From Nemertoderma westbladi (Eukaryota; Xenacoelomorpha; Nemertodermatida; Nemertodermatidae), in contig JAUCBJ010006918.1 of assembly GCA_032718475.1 (NCBI GenBank), positions 1 to 64,000 on the forward strand: 64,000 nucleotides of DNA. Direction: 5' to 3'. The position numbers and the translations under genes are program-made. Numbering within the stretch: the stretch's first letter is position 1; each line of letters opens with the position of its first letter. The notes beneath the pieces are model-generated. The model searched no databases. It worked only from the letters and a program-made list of their open reading frames with translations, and had not been told where the DNA came from. Of this stretch, positions 11,301 to 26,300 are shown piece by piece.

Positions 11301-14300
11301 ACCTCTCCAGAATCATCTACAATTGATTTCATCACTTTGAGTACTCTGTTGCGCCAGTAGATGGCGCCACTCCTGTCCTTCTCGAAATCGATAGGAAAGT
11401 ACACGACAACCAGTGGATGCTGAAACTGATCCTTGTTGCCCTGAGTCATATGGCCTACTAGTCCGTGACTGCAAAAAAATAGGTATAAGGTAATCAGGCA
11501 ATGAAATAATTAACGAAATTAAGCAAGTTTTATATTTATATGATTTTGAGTTAACACGTTTTCATAGGCAATAATTTGATGTGCTCTTTATCACTACAAC
11601 AGTAAAACTGTTGTGTAGGCGGCTGGCCTCATACGGAAGTTTAAATAAAATTCGCAATGTGTAGACATACAGTATGGTATGGTACTACACATTGTACAGT
11701 GGAGAACAATTGGCCTACAATACTGCACTACAGTATAAGTAAAGGAGTCCTGTCCAATGCATGATAAATACAAGTACAGTAGATGTGTTCTAAAATGTAA
11801 CATAGGCATTCGTGGCAGACGTACCGGCACGTAAACCACGTTAAACTGTTAGCTACACTACTGTAAGTGAAGCCAGATGCCAACATGTACCCTTGGGAAG
11901 CAAGAAGATAATGAGTGGCTTTTAGATTTTTAGTAGGCCTATTGTCATCGGATCTGATATAAGAGATTATTTACGCATGGGGATGCTCAATTTGAAGAGT
12001 GTGCAGTGCAATACGGTAAACATACTTTTAGTGTGTATTGTTAAACTGCGCAGCACTTACTTTTTAATAAACCAATAAAGTTATGCAATAAAAAATTATA
12101 AAAAATAATCACAGTATATTTTACTTACTAATTATTTTTGACGAAGTTTACTACACCGTCAGATTTAACCGGCTCCGACAGAACAACCTGAGAATTTTCG
12201 AACTTGGATTGTAGATGAGTTGGTCGAAATAGAACGATAGATCTGAAAAAATCGAATGTTCCTCACTCAATCAATAGGTAAATCATTCTGCCTTACTGAA
12301 AAATACCGGGAAATAAATACATCCAGTGTAAAAATTTCGTATTTTCATACTGAGGCATATTAGGCATATTTGTGATCTATGTGCAACCTAACACTCTATG
12401 GTTCTTTTCGGGGAATCTCATTGATCTCGATTGCTGCAAAGCTATACAATAGGATTCTATTAAATCGCATCAGGGATCCCATTGAGAGACTGCTCCGTGG
12501 AAATCAGAATGGGTTCCGTAAAGGTCGTGGGACCATGGAGCCCATTTTGGAACTTAGAAGGATAATTGAAGAATTATCAAAAAAGAAAGACAGGCATCTG
12601 GCTGTTATCTTTGTTGACTTCTTCAAGGCCTTTGATTTAGTCTCTCGCTCACGTATGTTCAGCATACTTTCATTATATGGGATTCCTGATGAAATTATTG
12701 CAGCAATCAGATCAGTATACGATGGTTCGACAACATTTGTGTCTACTGTTGACGGTGACACAGAACCATGTGAAGTGTTATGGGGCGTCCTCCAAGGAGA
12801 CACACTTGCACCATTCTTGTTCATTATTCTTGCTCACGAAATTATTAACTTTCGTCCGCCCATATCTCAGATATTTCTCACCTAAATTATTTTTTTTACA
12901 TATTTGCGATAACTGCAATGCCTTTCCATCGACACCAATAAAATCGCTATAAGGACGAAATAAATATGAAAAAAATGAGATATCAACATCAAATATAGGC
13001 CTATATTTGATATAATTCAAAAATATGTTTGATATAATTCAAAAATATGTTTGATATAATTCAAATATATATTTGATATAATTCAAAAATATATTTGATA
13101 TAATTCAAAAATATGTTTGATATAATTCAAATATATATTTGATATAATTCAAAAATATATTTGATATAATTCAAATATATATTTGATATAATTCAAAAAT
13201 ATATTTGATATAATTCAAAAATATATTTGATATAATTCAAATATATATTTGATATAATTCAAAAATATATTTGATATAATTCAAAAATATATTTGATATA
13301 ATTCAAAAATATATTTGATATAATTCAAAAATATATTTGATATAATTCAAATATATATTTGATATAATTCAAAAATATATTTGATATAATTCAAAAATAT
13401 ATTTGATATAATTCAAAAATATATTTGATATAATTCAAAAATATGTTTGATATAATTCAAAAATATGTTTGATATAATTCAAATATATATTTGATATAAT
13501 TCAAAAATATATTTGATATAATTCAAAAATATATTTGATATAATTCAAATATATATTTGATATAATTCAAAAATATATTTGATATAATTCAAAAATATAT
13601 TTGATATAATTCAAAAATATGTTTGATATAATTCAAAAATATGTTTGATATAATTCAAATATATATTTGATATAATTCAAATATATATTTGATATAATTC
13701 AAAAATATATTTGATATAATTCAAATATATATTTGATATAATTCAAATATATATTTCATATAATTCAAAAATATATTTGATATAATTCAAATATATATTT
13801 GATATAATTCAAAAATATATTTGATATAATTCAAAAATATATTTGATATAATTCAAATATATATTTGATATAATTCAAAAATATATTTGATATAATTCAA
13901 AAATATATTTGATATAATTCAAAAATATATTTGATATAATTCAAAAATATATTTGATATAATTCAAAAATATGTTTGATATAATTCAAAAATATGTTTGA
14001 TATAATTCAAATATATATTTGATATAATTCAAATATATATTTGATATAATTCAAAAATATATTTGATATAATTCAAATATATATTTGATATAATTCAAAT
14101 ATATATTTGATATAATTCAAAAATATATTTGATATAATTCAAATATATATTTGATATAATTCAAAAATATATTTGATATAATTCAAAAATATATTTGATA
14201 TAATTCAAATATATATTTGATATAATTCAAAAATATATTTGATATAATTCAAAAATATATTTGATATAATTCAAAAATATATTTGATATAATTCAAAAAT

Positions 14301-17300
14301 ATATTTGATATAATTCAAATATATATTTGATATAATTCAAAAATATATTTGATATAATTCAAAAATATATTTGATATAATTCAAAAATATATTTGATATA
14401 ATTCAAATATATATTTGATATAATTCAAAAATATATTTGATATAATTCAAAAATATATTTGATATAATTCAAAAATATATTTGATATAATTCAAATATAT
14501 ATTTGATATAATTCAAAAATATATTTGATATAATTCAAAAATATATTTGATATAATTCAAAAATATATTTGATATAATTCAAAAATATATTTGATATAAT
14601 TCAAAAATATATTTGATATAATTCAAATATATATTTGATATAATTCAAAAATATATTTGATATAATTCAAAAATATATTTGATATAATTCAAAAATATAT
14701 TTGATATAATTCAAATATATATTTGATATAATTCAAAAATATATTTGATATAATTCAAAAATATATTTGATATAATTCAAAAATATATTTGATATAATTC
14801 AAATATATATTTGATATAATTCAAAAATATATTTGATATAATTCAAAAATATATTTGATATAATTCAAAAATATATTTGATATAATTCAAATATATATTT
14901 GATATAATTCAAAAATATACAGTACAGGCCACCAGAAAAAACAGATTTCATCCAATGTGATCACATGTGAACACATTTGTTCAAGTCATCTGATTGGCAG
15001 GTTATGGCGAGTTATCTTCTAGATCACACAGCAGGAGGCTAACTTGCTGGGACCGACAAAGGCTGTATGTCTGATATCAGGTAGATGAGAGAGCCCCCAG
15101 GGCGTAACATTGCGGACATGGGCTGTATTGGTAGAGAGAGAACTGCACACAAGACCACATGGAGGTTAATGGAGTGTATGGGAGTGGATGGGTATATGGA
15201 TGGAGGAGCCTAGACCATTGAATTATTAATTTAGTGCAGGGAGATGTCGCGCCATTAGTCTGACACCGAGAGGGCACAAATAAACACCAGAAGATGCCTT
15301 AACATCACTAACTATAGGCCTGCCTACTAGACACTATTAACCACACACTATAAAGGTAAACAAAATCCTTATCGCATTTCCAGCTGCAGTGAGTGACAGT
15401 TAGCGGCAAACTACAGAGAGTTTCCAGATTACTAAGCGTTTCAAAAGTATTCAATTGTATCCTTTGGCGAAAAAATTTTGGTTGTTGCCAATTCAATTAT
15501 GTTCAATTGTCCCGTTCAACAACATTACATTACACTGGTACACATTTGATAAAATGTGTTCACAATTGTACAAATCTGCGTTTTCTGGTGGCCTGTACTG
15601 TATTTGATATAATTCAAAAATATATTTGATATAATTCAAAAATATATTTGATATAATTCAAAAATATATTTGATATAATTCAAATATATATTTGATATAA
15701 TTCAAAAATATATTTGATATAATTCAAAAATATATTTGATATAATTCAAAAATATATTTGATATAATTCAAAAATATATTTGATATAATTCAAAAATATA
15801 TTTGATATAATTCAAAAATATATTTGATATAATTCAAATATATATTTGATATAATTCAAAAATATATTTGATATAATTCAAAAATATATTTGATATAATT
15901 CAAAAATATATTTGATATAATTCAAAAATATATTTGATATAATTCAAATATATATTTGATATAATTCAAAAATATATTTGATATAATTCAAAAATATATT
16001 TGATATAATTCAAAAATATATTTGATATAATTCAAATATATATTTGATATAATTCAAAAATATATTTGATATAATTCAAAAATATATTTGATATAATTCA
16101 AATATATATTTGATATAATTCAAAAATATATTTGATATAATTCAAAAATATATTTGATATAATTCAAAAATATATTTGATATAATTCAAATATATATTTG
16201 ATATAATTCAAAAATATATTTGATATAATTCAAAAATATATTTGATATAATTCAAAAATATATTTGATATAATTCAAATATATATTTGATATAATTCAAA
16301 AATATATTTGATATAATTCAAAAATATATTTGATATAATTCAAAAATATATTTGATATAATTCAAAAATATATTTGATATAATTCAAAAATATATTTGAT
16401 ATAATTCAAAAATATATTTGATATAATTCAAAAATATGTTTGATATAATTCAAATATATATTTGATATAATTCAAAAATATATTTGATATAATTCAAAAA
16501 TATATTTGATATAATTCAAATATATATTTGATATAATTCAAAAATATATTTGATATAATTCAAAAATATATTTGATATAATTCAAAAATATGTTTGATAT
16601 AATTCAAAAATATGTTTGATATAATTCAAATATATATTTGATATAATTCAAATATATATTTGATATAATTCAAAAATATATTTGATATAATTCAAATATA
16701 TATTTGATATAATTCAAATATATATTTCATATAATTCAAAAATATATTTGATATAATTCAAATATATATTTGATATAATTCAAAAATATATTTGATATAA
16801 TTCAAAAATATATTTGATATAATTCAAATATATATTTGATATAATTCAAAAATATATTTGATATAATTCAAAAATATATTTGATATAATTCAAAAATATA
16901 TTTGATATAATTCAAAAATATATTTGATATAATTCAAAAATATGTTTGATATAATTCAAAAATATATTTGATATAATTCAAAAATATATTTGATATAATT
17001 CAAAAATATGTTTGATATAATTCAAAAATATATTTGATATAATTCAAATATATATTTGATATAATTCAAATATATATTTGATATAATTCAAAAATATATT
17101 TGATATAATTCAAATATATATTTGATATAATTCAAAAATATATTTGATATAATTCAAAAATATATTTGATATAATTCAAATATATATTTGATATAATTCA
17201 AAAATATATTTGATATAATTCAAAAATATATTTGATATAATTCAAAAATATATTTGATATAATTCAAAAATATATTTGATATAATTCAAAAATATATTTG

Positions 17301-20300
17301 ATATAATTCAAAAATATATTTGATATAATTCAAAAATATATTTGATATAATTCAAAAATATATTTGATATAATTCAAAAATATATTTGATATAATTCAAA
17401 AATATATTTGATATAATTCAAAAATATATTTGATATAATTCAAAAATATATTTGATATAATTCAAAAATATATTTGATATAATTCAAAAATATATTTGAT
17501 ATAATTCAAATATATATTTGATATAATTCAAAAATATATTTGATATAATTCAAAAATATATTTGATATAATTCAAAAATATATTTGATATAATTCAAAAA
17601 TATATTTGATATAATTCAAATATATATTTGATATAATTCAAAAATATATTTGATATAATTCAAAAATATATTTGATATAATTCAAAAATATATTTGATAT
17701 AATTCAAAAATATATTTGATATAATTCAAAAATATATTTGATATAATTCAAAAATATATTTGATATAATTCAAAAATATATTTGATATAATTCAAATATA
17801 TATTTGATATAATTCAAATATATATTTGATATAATTCAAATATATATTTGATATAATTCAAAAATATATTTGATATAATTCAAAAATATATTTGATATAA
17901 TTCAAAAATATATTTGATATAATTCAAATATATATTTGATATAATTCAAATATATATTTGATATAATTCAAAAATATATTTGATATAATTCAAAAATATA
18001 TTTGATATAATTCAAAAATATATTTGATATAATTCAAAAATATATTTGATATAATTCAAAAATATATTTGATATAATTCAAAAATATATTTGATATAATT
18101 CAAAAATATATTTGATATAATTCAAAAATATATTTGATATAATTCAAAAATATATTTGATATAATTCAAAAATATATTTGATATAATTCAAAAATATGTT
18201 TGATATAATTCAAAAATATGTTTGATATAATTCAAATATATATTTGATATAATTCAAATATATATTTGATATAATTCAAAAATATATTTGATATAATTCA
18301 AATATATATTTGATATAATTCAAATATATATTTCATATAATTCAAAAATATATTTGATATAATTCAAATATATATTTGATATAATTCAAAAATATATTTG
18401 ATATAATTCAAAAATATATTTGATATAATTCAAATATATATTTGATATAATTCAAAAATATATTTGATATAATTCAAAAATATATTTGATATAATTCAAA
18501 AATATATTTGATATAATTCAAAAATATATTTGATATAATTCAAAAATATGTTTGATATAATTCAAAAATATGTTTGATATAATTCAAATATATATTTGAT
18601 ATAATTCAAATATATATTTGATATAATTCAAAAATATATTTGATATAATTCAAATATATATTTGATATAATTCAAATATATATTTGATATAATTCAAAAA
18701 TATATTTGATATAATTCAAATATATATTTGATATAATTCAAAAATATATTTGATATAATTCAAAAATATATTTGATATAATTCAAATATATATTTGATAT
18801 AATTCAAAAATATATTTGATATAATTCAAAAATATATTTGATATAATTCAAAAATATATTTGATATAATTCAAAAATATATTTGATATAATTCAAATATG
18901 TATTTGATATAATTCAAAAATATATTTGATATAATTCAAAAATATATTTGATATAATTCAAAAATATATTTGATATAATTCAAAAATATATTTGATATAA
19001 TTCAAAAATATATTTGATATAATTCAAAAATATATTTGATATAATTCAAAAATATATTTGATATAATTCAAAAATATATTTGATATAATTCAAAAATATA
19101 TTTGATATAATTCAAAAATATATTTGATATAATTCAAAAATATATTTGATATAATTCAAAAATATATTTGATATAATTCAAAAATATATTTGATATAATT
19201 CAAATATATATTTGATATAATTCAAAAATATATTTGATATAATTCAAAAATATATTTGATATAATTCAAAAATATATTTGATATAATTCAAATATATATT
19301 TGATATAATTCAAAAATATATTTGATATAATTCAAAAATATATTTGATATAATTCAAAAATATATTTGATATAATTCAAAAATATATTTGATATAATTCA
19401 AAAATATATTTGATATAATTCAAATATATATTTGATATAATTCAAAAATATATTTGATATAATTCAAAAATATATTTGATATAATTCAAAAATATATTTG
19501 ATATAATTCAAATATATATTTGATATAATTCAAAAATATATTTGATATAATTCAAAAATATATTTGATATAATTCAAAAATATATTTGATATAATTCAAA
19601 TATATATTTGATATAATTCAAATATATATTTGATATAATTCAAAAATATATTTGATATAATTCAAAAATATATTTGATATAATTCAAAAATATATTTGAT
19701 ATAATTCAAAAATATATTTGATATAATTCAAAAATATATTTGATATAATTCAAATATATATTTGATATAATTCAAAAATATATTTGATATAATTCAAAAA
19801 TATATTTGATATAATTCAAAAATATATTTGATATAATTCAAATATATATTTGATATAATTCAAAAATATATTTGATATAATTCAAAAATATGTTTGATAT
19901 AATTCAAAAATATGTTTGATATAATTCAAATATATATTTGATATAATTCAAATATATATTTGATATAATTCAAAAATATATTTGATATAATTCAAATATA
20001 TATTTGATATAATTCAAATATATATTTCATATAATTCAAAAATATATTTGATATAATTCAAATATATATTTGATATAATTCAAAAATATATTTGATATAA
20101 TTCAAAAATATATTTGATATAATTCAAATATATATTTGATATAATTCAAAAATATATTTGATATAATTCAAAAATATATTTGATATAATTCAAAAATATA
20201 TTTGATATAATTCAAAAATATATTTGATATAATTCAAAAATATGTTTGATATAATTCAAAAATATGTTTGATATAATTCAAATATATATTTGATATAATT

Positions 20301-23300
20301 CAAATATATATTTGATATAATTCAAAAATATATTTGATATAATTCAAATATATATTTGATATAATTCAAATATATATTTGATATAATTCAAAAATATATT
20401 TGATATAATTCAAATATATATTTGATATAATTCAAAAATATATTTGATATAATTCAAAAATATATTTGATATAATTCAAATATATATTTGATATAATTCA
20501 AAAATATATTTGATATAATTCAAAAATATATTTGATATAATTCAAAAATATATTTGATATAATTCAAAAATATATTTGATATAATTCAAATATATATTTG
20601 ATATAATTCAAAAATATATTTGATATAATTCAAAAATATATTTGATATAATTCAAAAATATATTTGATATAATTCAAATATATATTTGATATAATTCAAA
20701 AATATATTTGATATAATTCAAAAATATATTTGATATAATTCAAAAATATATTTGATATAATTCAAATATATATTTGATATAATTCAAAAATATATTTGAT
20801 ATAATTCAAAAATATATTTGATATAATTCAAAAATATATTTGATATAATTCAAAAATATATTTGATATAATTCAAAAATATATTTGATATAATTCAAATA
20901 TATATTTGATATAATTCAAAAATATATTTGATATAATTCAAAAATATATTTGATATAATTCAAAAATATATTTGATATAATTCAAATATATATTTGATAT
21001 AATTCAAAAATATATTTGATATAATTCAAAAATATATTTGATATAATTCAAAAATATATTTGATATAATTCAAAAATATATTTGATATAATTCAAAAATA
21101 TATTTGATATAATTCAAATATATATTTGATATAATTCAAAAATATATTTGATATAATTCAAAAATATATTTGATATAATTCAAAAATATATTTGATATAA
21201 TTCAAATATATATTTGATATAATTCAAAAATATATTTGATATAATTCAAAAATATATTTGATATAATTCAAAAATATATTTGATATAATTCAAATATATA
21301 TTTGATATAATTCAAAAATATACAGTACAGGCCACCAGAAAAAGCAGATTTCATCCAATGTGATCACATGTGAACACATTTGTTCAAGTCATCTGATTGG
21401 CAGGTTATGGCGAGTTATCTTCTAGATCACACAGCAGGAGGCTAACTTGCTGGGACCGACAAAGGCTGTATGTCTGATATCAGGTAGATGAGAGAGCCCC
21501 CAGGGCGTAACATTGCGGACATGGGCTGTATTGGTAGAGAGAGAACTGCACACAAGACCACATGGAGGTTAATGGAGTGTATGGGAGTGGATGGGTATAT
21601 GGATGGAGGAGCCTAGACCATTGAATTATTAATTTAGTGCAGGGAGATGTCGCGCCATTAGTCTGACACCGAGAGGGCACAAATAAACACCAGAAGATGC
21701 CTTAACATCACTAACTATAGGCCTGCCTACTAGACACTATTAACCACACACTATAAAGGTAAACAAAATCCTTATCGCATTTCCAGCTGCAGTGAGTGAC
21801 AGTTAGCGGCAAACTACAGAGAGTTTCCAGATTACTAAGCGTTTCAAAAGTATTCAATTGTATCCTTTGGCGAAAAAATTTTGGTTGTTGCCAATTCAAT
21901 TATGTTCAATTGTCCCGTTCAACAACATTACATTACACTGGTACACATTTGATAAAATGTGTTCACAATTGTACAAATCTGCGTTTTCTGGTGGCCTGTA
22001 CTGTATTTGATATAATTCAAAAATATATTTGATATAATTCAAAAATATATTTGATATAATTCAAAAATATATTTGATATAATTCAAATATATATTTGATA
22101 TAATTCAAAAATATATTTGATATAATTCAAAAATATATTTGATATAATTCAAAAATATATTTGATATAATTCAAAAATATATTTGATATAATTCAAAAAT
22201 ATATTTGATATAATTCAAAAATATATTTGATATAATTCAAATATATATTTGATATAATTCAAAAATATATTTGATATAATTCAAAAATATATTTGATATA
22301 ATTCAAAAATATATTTGATATAATTCAAATATATATTTGATATAATTCAAAAATATATTTGATATAATTCAAAAATATATTTGATATAATTCAAAAATAT
22401 ATTTGATATAATTCAAAAATATATTTGATATAATTCAAAAATATATTTGATATAATTCAAAAATATGTTTGATATAATTCAAATATATATTTGATATAAT
22501 TCAAATATATATTTGATATAATTCAAAAATATATTTGATATAATTCAAATATATATTTGATATAATTCAAAAATATATTTGATATAATTCAAAAATATAT
22601 TTGATATAATTCAAATATATATTTGATATAATTCAAAAATATATTTGATATAATTCAAAAATATATTTGATATAATTCAAATATATATTTGATATAATTC
22701 AAAAATATATTTGATATAATTCAAAAATATATTTGATATAATTCAAAAATATATTTGATATAATTCAAAAATATATTTGATATAATTCAAAAATATATTT
22801 GATATAATTCAAAAATATATTTGATTTAATTCAAATATATATTTGATATAATTCAAAAATATATTTGATATAATTCAAAAATATATTTGATATAATTCAA
22901 AAATATATTTGATATAATTCAAATATATATTTGATATAATTCAAAAATATACAGTACAGGCCACCAGAAAAAGCAGATTTCATCCAATGTGATCACATGT
23001 GAACACATTTGTTCAAGTCATCTGATTGGCAGGTTATGGCGAGTTATCTTCTAGATCACACAGCAGGAGGCTAACTTGCTGGGACCGACAAAGGCTGTAT
23101 GTCTGATATCAGGTAGATGAGAGAGCCCCCAGGGCGTAACATTGCGGACATGGGCTGTATTGGTAGAGAGAGAACTGCACACAAGACCACATGGAGGTTA
23201 ATGGAGTGTATGGGAGTGGATGGGTATATGGATGGAGGAGCCTAGACCATTGAATTATTAATTTAGTGCAGGGAGATGTCGCGCCATTAGTCTGACACCG

Positions 23301-26300
23301 AGAGGGCACAAATAAACACCAGAAGATGCCTTAACATCACTAACTATAGGCCTGCCTACTAGACACTATTAACCACACACTATAAAGGTAAACAAAATCC
23401 TTATCGCATTTCCAGCTGCAGTGAGTGACAGTTAGCGGCAAACTACAGAGAGTTTCCAGATTACTAAGCGTTTCAAAAGTATTCAATTGTATCCTTTGGC
23501 GAAAAAATTTTGGTTGTTGCCAATTCAATTATGTTCAATTGTCCCGTTCAACAACATTACATTACACTGGTACACATTTGATAAAATGTGTTCACAATTG
23601 TACAAATCTGCGTTTTCTGGTGGCCTGTACTGTATTTGATATAATTCAAAAATATATTTGATATAATTCAAAAATATATTTGATATAATTCAAAAATATA
23701 TTTGATATAATTCAAATATATATTTGATATAATTCAAAAATATATTTGATATAATTCAAAAATATATTTGATATAATTCAAAAATATATTTGATATAATT
23801 CAAAAATATATTTGATATAATTCAAAAATATATTTGATATAATTCAAAAATATATTTGATATAATTCAAATATATATTTGATATAATTCAAAAATATATT
23901 TGATATAATTCAAAAATATATTTGATATAATTCAAAAATATATTTGATATAATTCAAAAATATATTTGATATAATTCAAATATATATTTGATATAATTCA
24001 AAAATATATTTGATATAATTCAAAAATATATTTGATATAATTCAAAAATATATTTGATATAATTCAAATATATATTTGATATAATTCAAAAATATATTTG
24101 ATATAATTCAAAAATATATTTGATATAATTCAAATATATATTTGATATAATTCAAAAATATATTTGATATAATTCAAAAATATATTTGATATAATTCAAA
24201 AATATATTTGATATAATTCAAATATATATTTGATATAATTCAAAAATATATTTGATATAATTCAAAAATATATTTGATATAATTCAAAAATATATTTGAT
24301 ATAATTCAAATATATATTTGATATAATTCAAAAATATATTTGATATAATTCAAAAATATATTTGATATAATTCAAATATATATTTGATATAATTCAAAAA
24401 TATATTTGATATAATTCAAAAATATATTTGATATAATTCAAATATATATTTCATATAATTCAAAAATATATTTGATATAATTCAAATATATATTTGATAT
24501 AATTCAAAAATATATTTGATATAATTCAAATATATATTTGATATAATTCAAAAATATATTTGATATAATTCAAAAATATATTTGATATAATTCAAAAATT
24601 TATTTGATATAATTCAAATATATATTTGATATAATTCAAAAATATATTTGATATAATTCAAAAATATATTTGATATAATTCAAATATATATTTGATATAA
24701 TTCAAAAATATATTTGATATAATTCAAAAATATATTTGATATAATTCAAAAATATATTTGATATAATTCAAATATATATTTGATATAATTCAAAAATATA
24801 TTTGATATAATTCAAATATACTGTATATTTGATTTAATTCAAATATATATATATCAAATATAATACAGTAATAAATGGTACTACTAGGATCGGCATGCTG
24901 CATTGCAGCTGTATTTTTAAGAATGCTGTGCCGGCTTGTCAACAAAATTGCACCGCCACAACTCCCTATCACCCATGACATTTGCTAGATCATCCGCATC
25001 TTTAAGGCCAGTGTCCTTTAAGATGCGTCTCAAGAAAGTCATCGGCTGTCCACCGTGCTTATTCACTCCATGAGGCTGCCAAAGTACAAGATTATGCACT
25101 GGCTGGTCCTCACGGCGAAAGCAATGTCCTGCAAAGCGGAGGCGATTTTGTTCTAGTGTCAAGCTTGGGGGAACCAATGAGATACCTCCAATGTTATATA
25201 GTGTCTGGTTGGAGATGTGTGCATTGTACTTGACACAATGAACCCGGCGTAGCATTCTTGTGAATGTGCCAATAAATGGTAAGTTAATAATAAAGAGACC
25301 AATATCCCGCTAACTTTAAAATGTTATATTTATTTTGTTATATTTATTTTTATTTTAATTATTTATTTAACTTTTTAACTATAATCCGCGGGATATTGGT
25401 CTCTTTATTATTTATTTACCATTTATTATAATTATCAATTGACCGAATCACGCACCCTGCGGCACCCTGCGGCACCCTGAGGTTGTATTTATTTACAGAA
25501 GTTTAATAATTTGCTAAACCAACAAAAACTAAAACATATAAAACATACAGTATATAAAACTATAGGTTACGATTCCAGCTATTTACTAAGGGACCGTGCA
25601 CAAATGATATCACGGTCGAGGGGGGGGGGGGGGGGGGGGGGTGCAATTTCGTGACAATTTGTGACATGGGGAGGGGGAGTGGGGGGGGGGGGTAGCTATA
25701 CTTGTGACGTCACAATAGCACATTGGCGAACAATGAAAATACATAACACCAACACCAACAGTCAAAGTGAAATCTATTCAAGTAATCGCGAATCGAGGTG
25801 ATTAATTGTTAATTCTAAGTGGCCATAAAGATAAAGAACACCACATTGACTGGGTAGATAAGGACGAGGTAGAGTTAGACCCAGGAAGTGGCACAATAGT
25901 CGATCGTATACCTGGTGCACTTCCGGTGATCGATGTCGTCATTCCCATGGGAGTGGATATATGGGGTACCTTCCTTGTTTAGTCATTGTGTACAGCTGAA
26001 TTACTGTAGCAAGCAAGCAAACAGTCGGCCGAAGCCGGAGGCGACCCGAAGGCTCCTCTTTCGATAGCTGCTACCCGAGGGTAGGGGTGGGCGCTACTCC
26101 TATCCCAAGATTTTCTCCCAGTTATTTAACAGGTACTCAATTATTATAATGAATTACTGTAATGAAGTATTAACATTTAGTAATATTAACATAGGCCTAA
26201 TAATTTAAAATTTAACAGTTATTATTAACTATACTGGGTATTTTTTGTGACGTGACGTTCAATGGGGGAGGGGGGGTTTCAAATTTCGTGACAGATTGTG

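Larger units (their letters stand above)
13003..24863. repeat. 22-bp AT-rich satellite array in intron 3
   Basis: About 445 copies of TTTGATATAATTCAAAAATATA and close variants (AAATATATA, AAAATATGT), interrupted only by three 681-bp elements. Intervals between recognisable variant units are exact multiples of 22 once each insertion plus its 2-bp duplication is removed, so no register shift is seen over about 12 kb. A rare TTTCATATAATTC variant occurs at 13757, 16728, 18334, 20028 and 24452, four of these five within a similar multi-unit block. Confidence 0.97.

Noticed and set aside
14920-23661. Identical 62- to 78-codon ORFs repeated three times
   Set aside because: They lie in the three copies of a 681-bp MITE on both strands, overlap each other and resemble no protein family.
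13003-24863. CRISPR-like array
   Set aside because: The 22-bp units are contiguous without unique spacers, and the window is eukaryotic.
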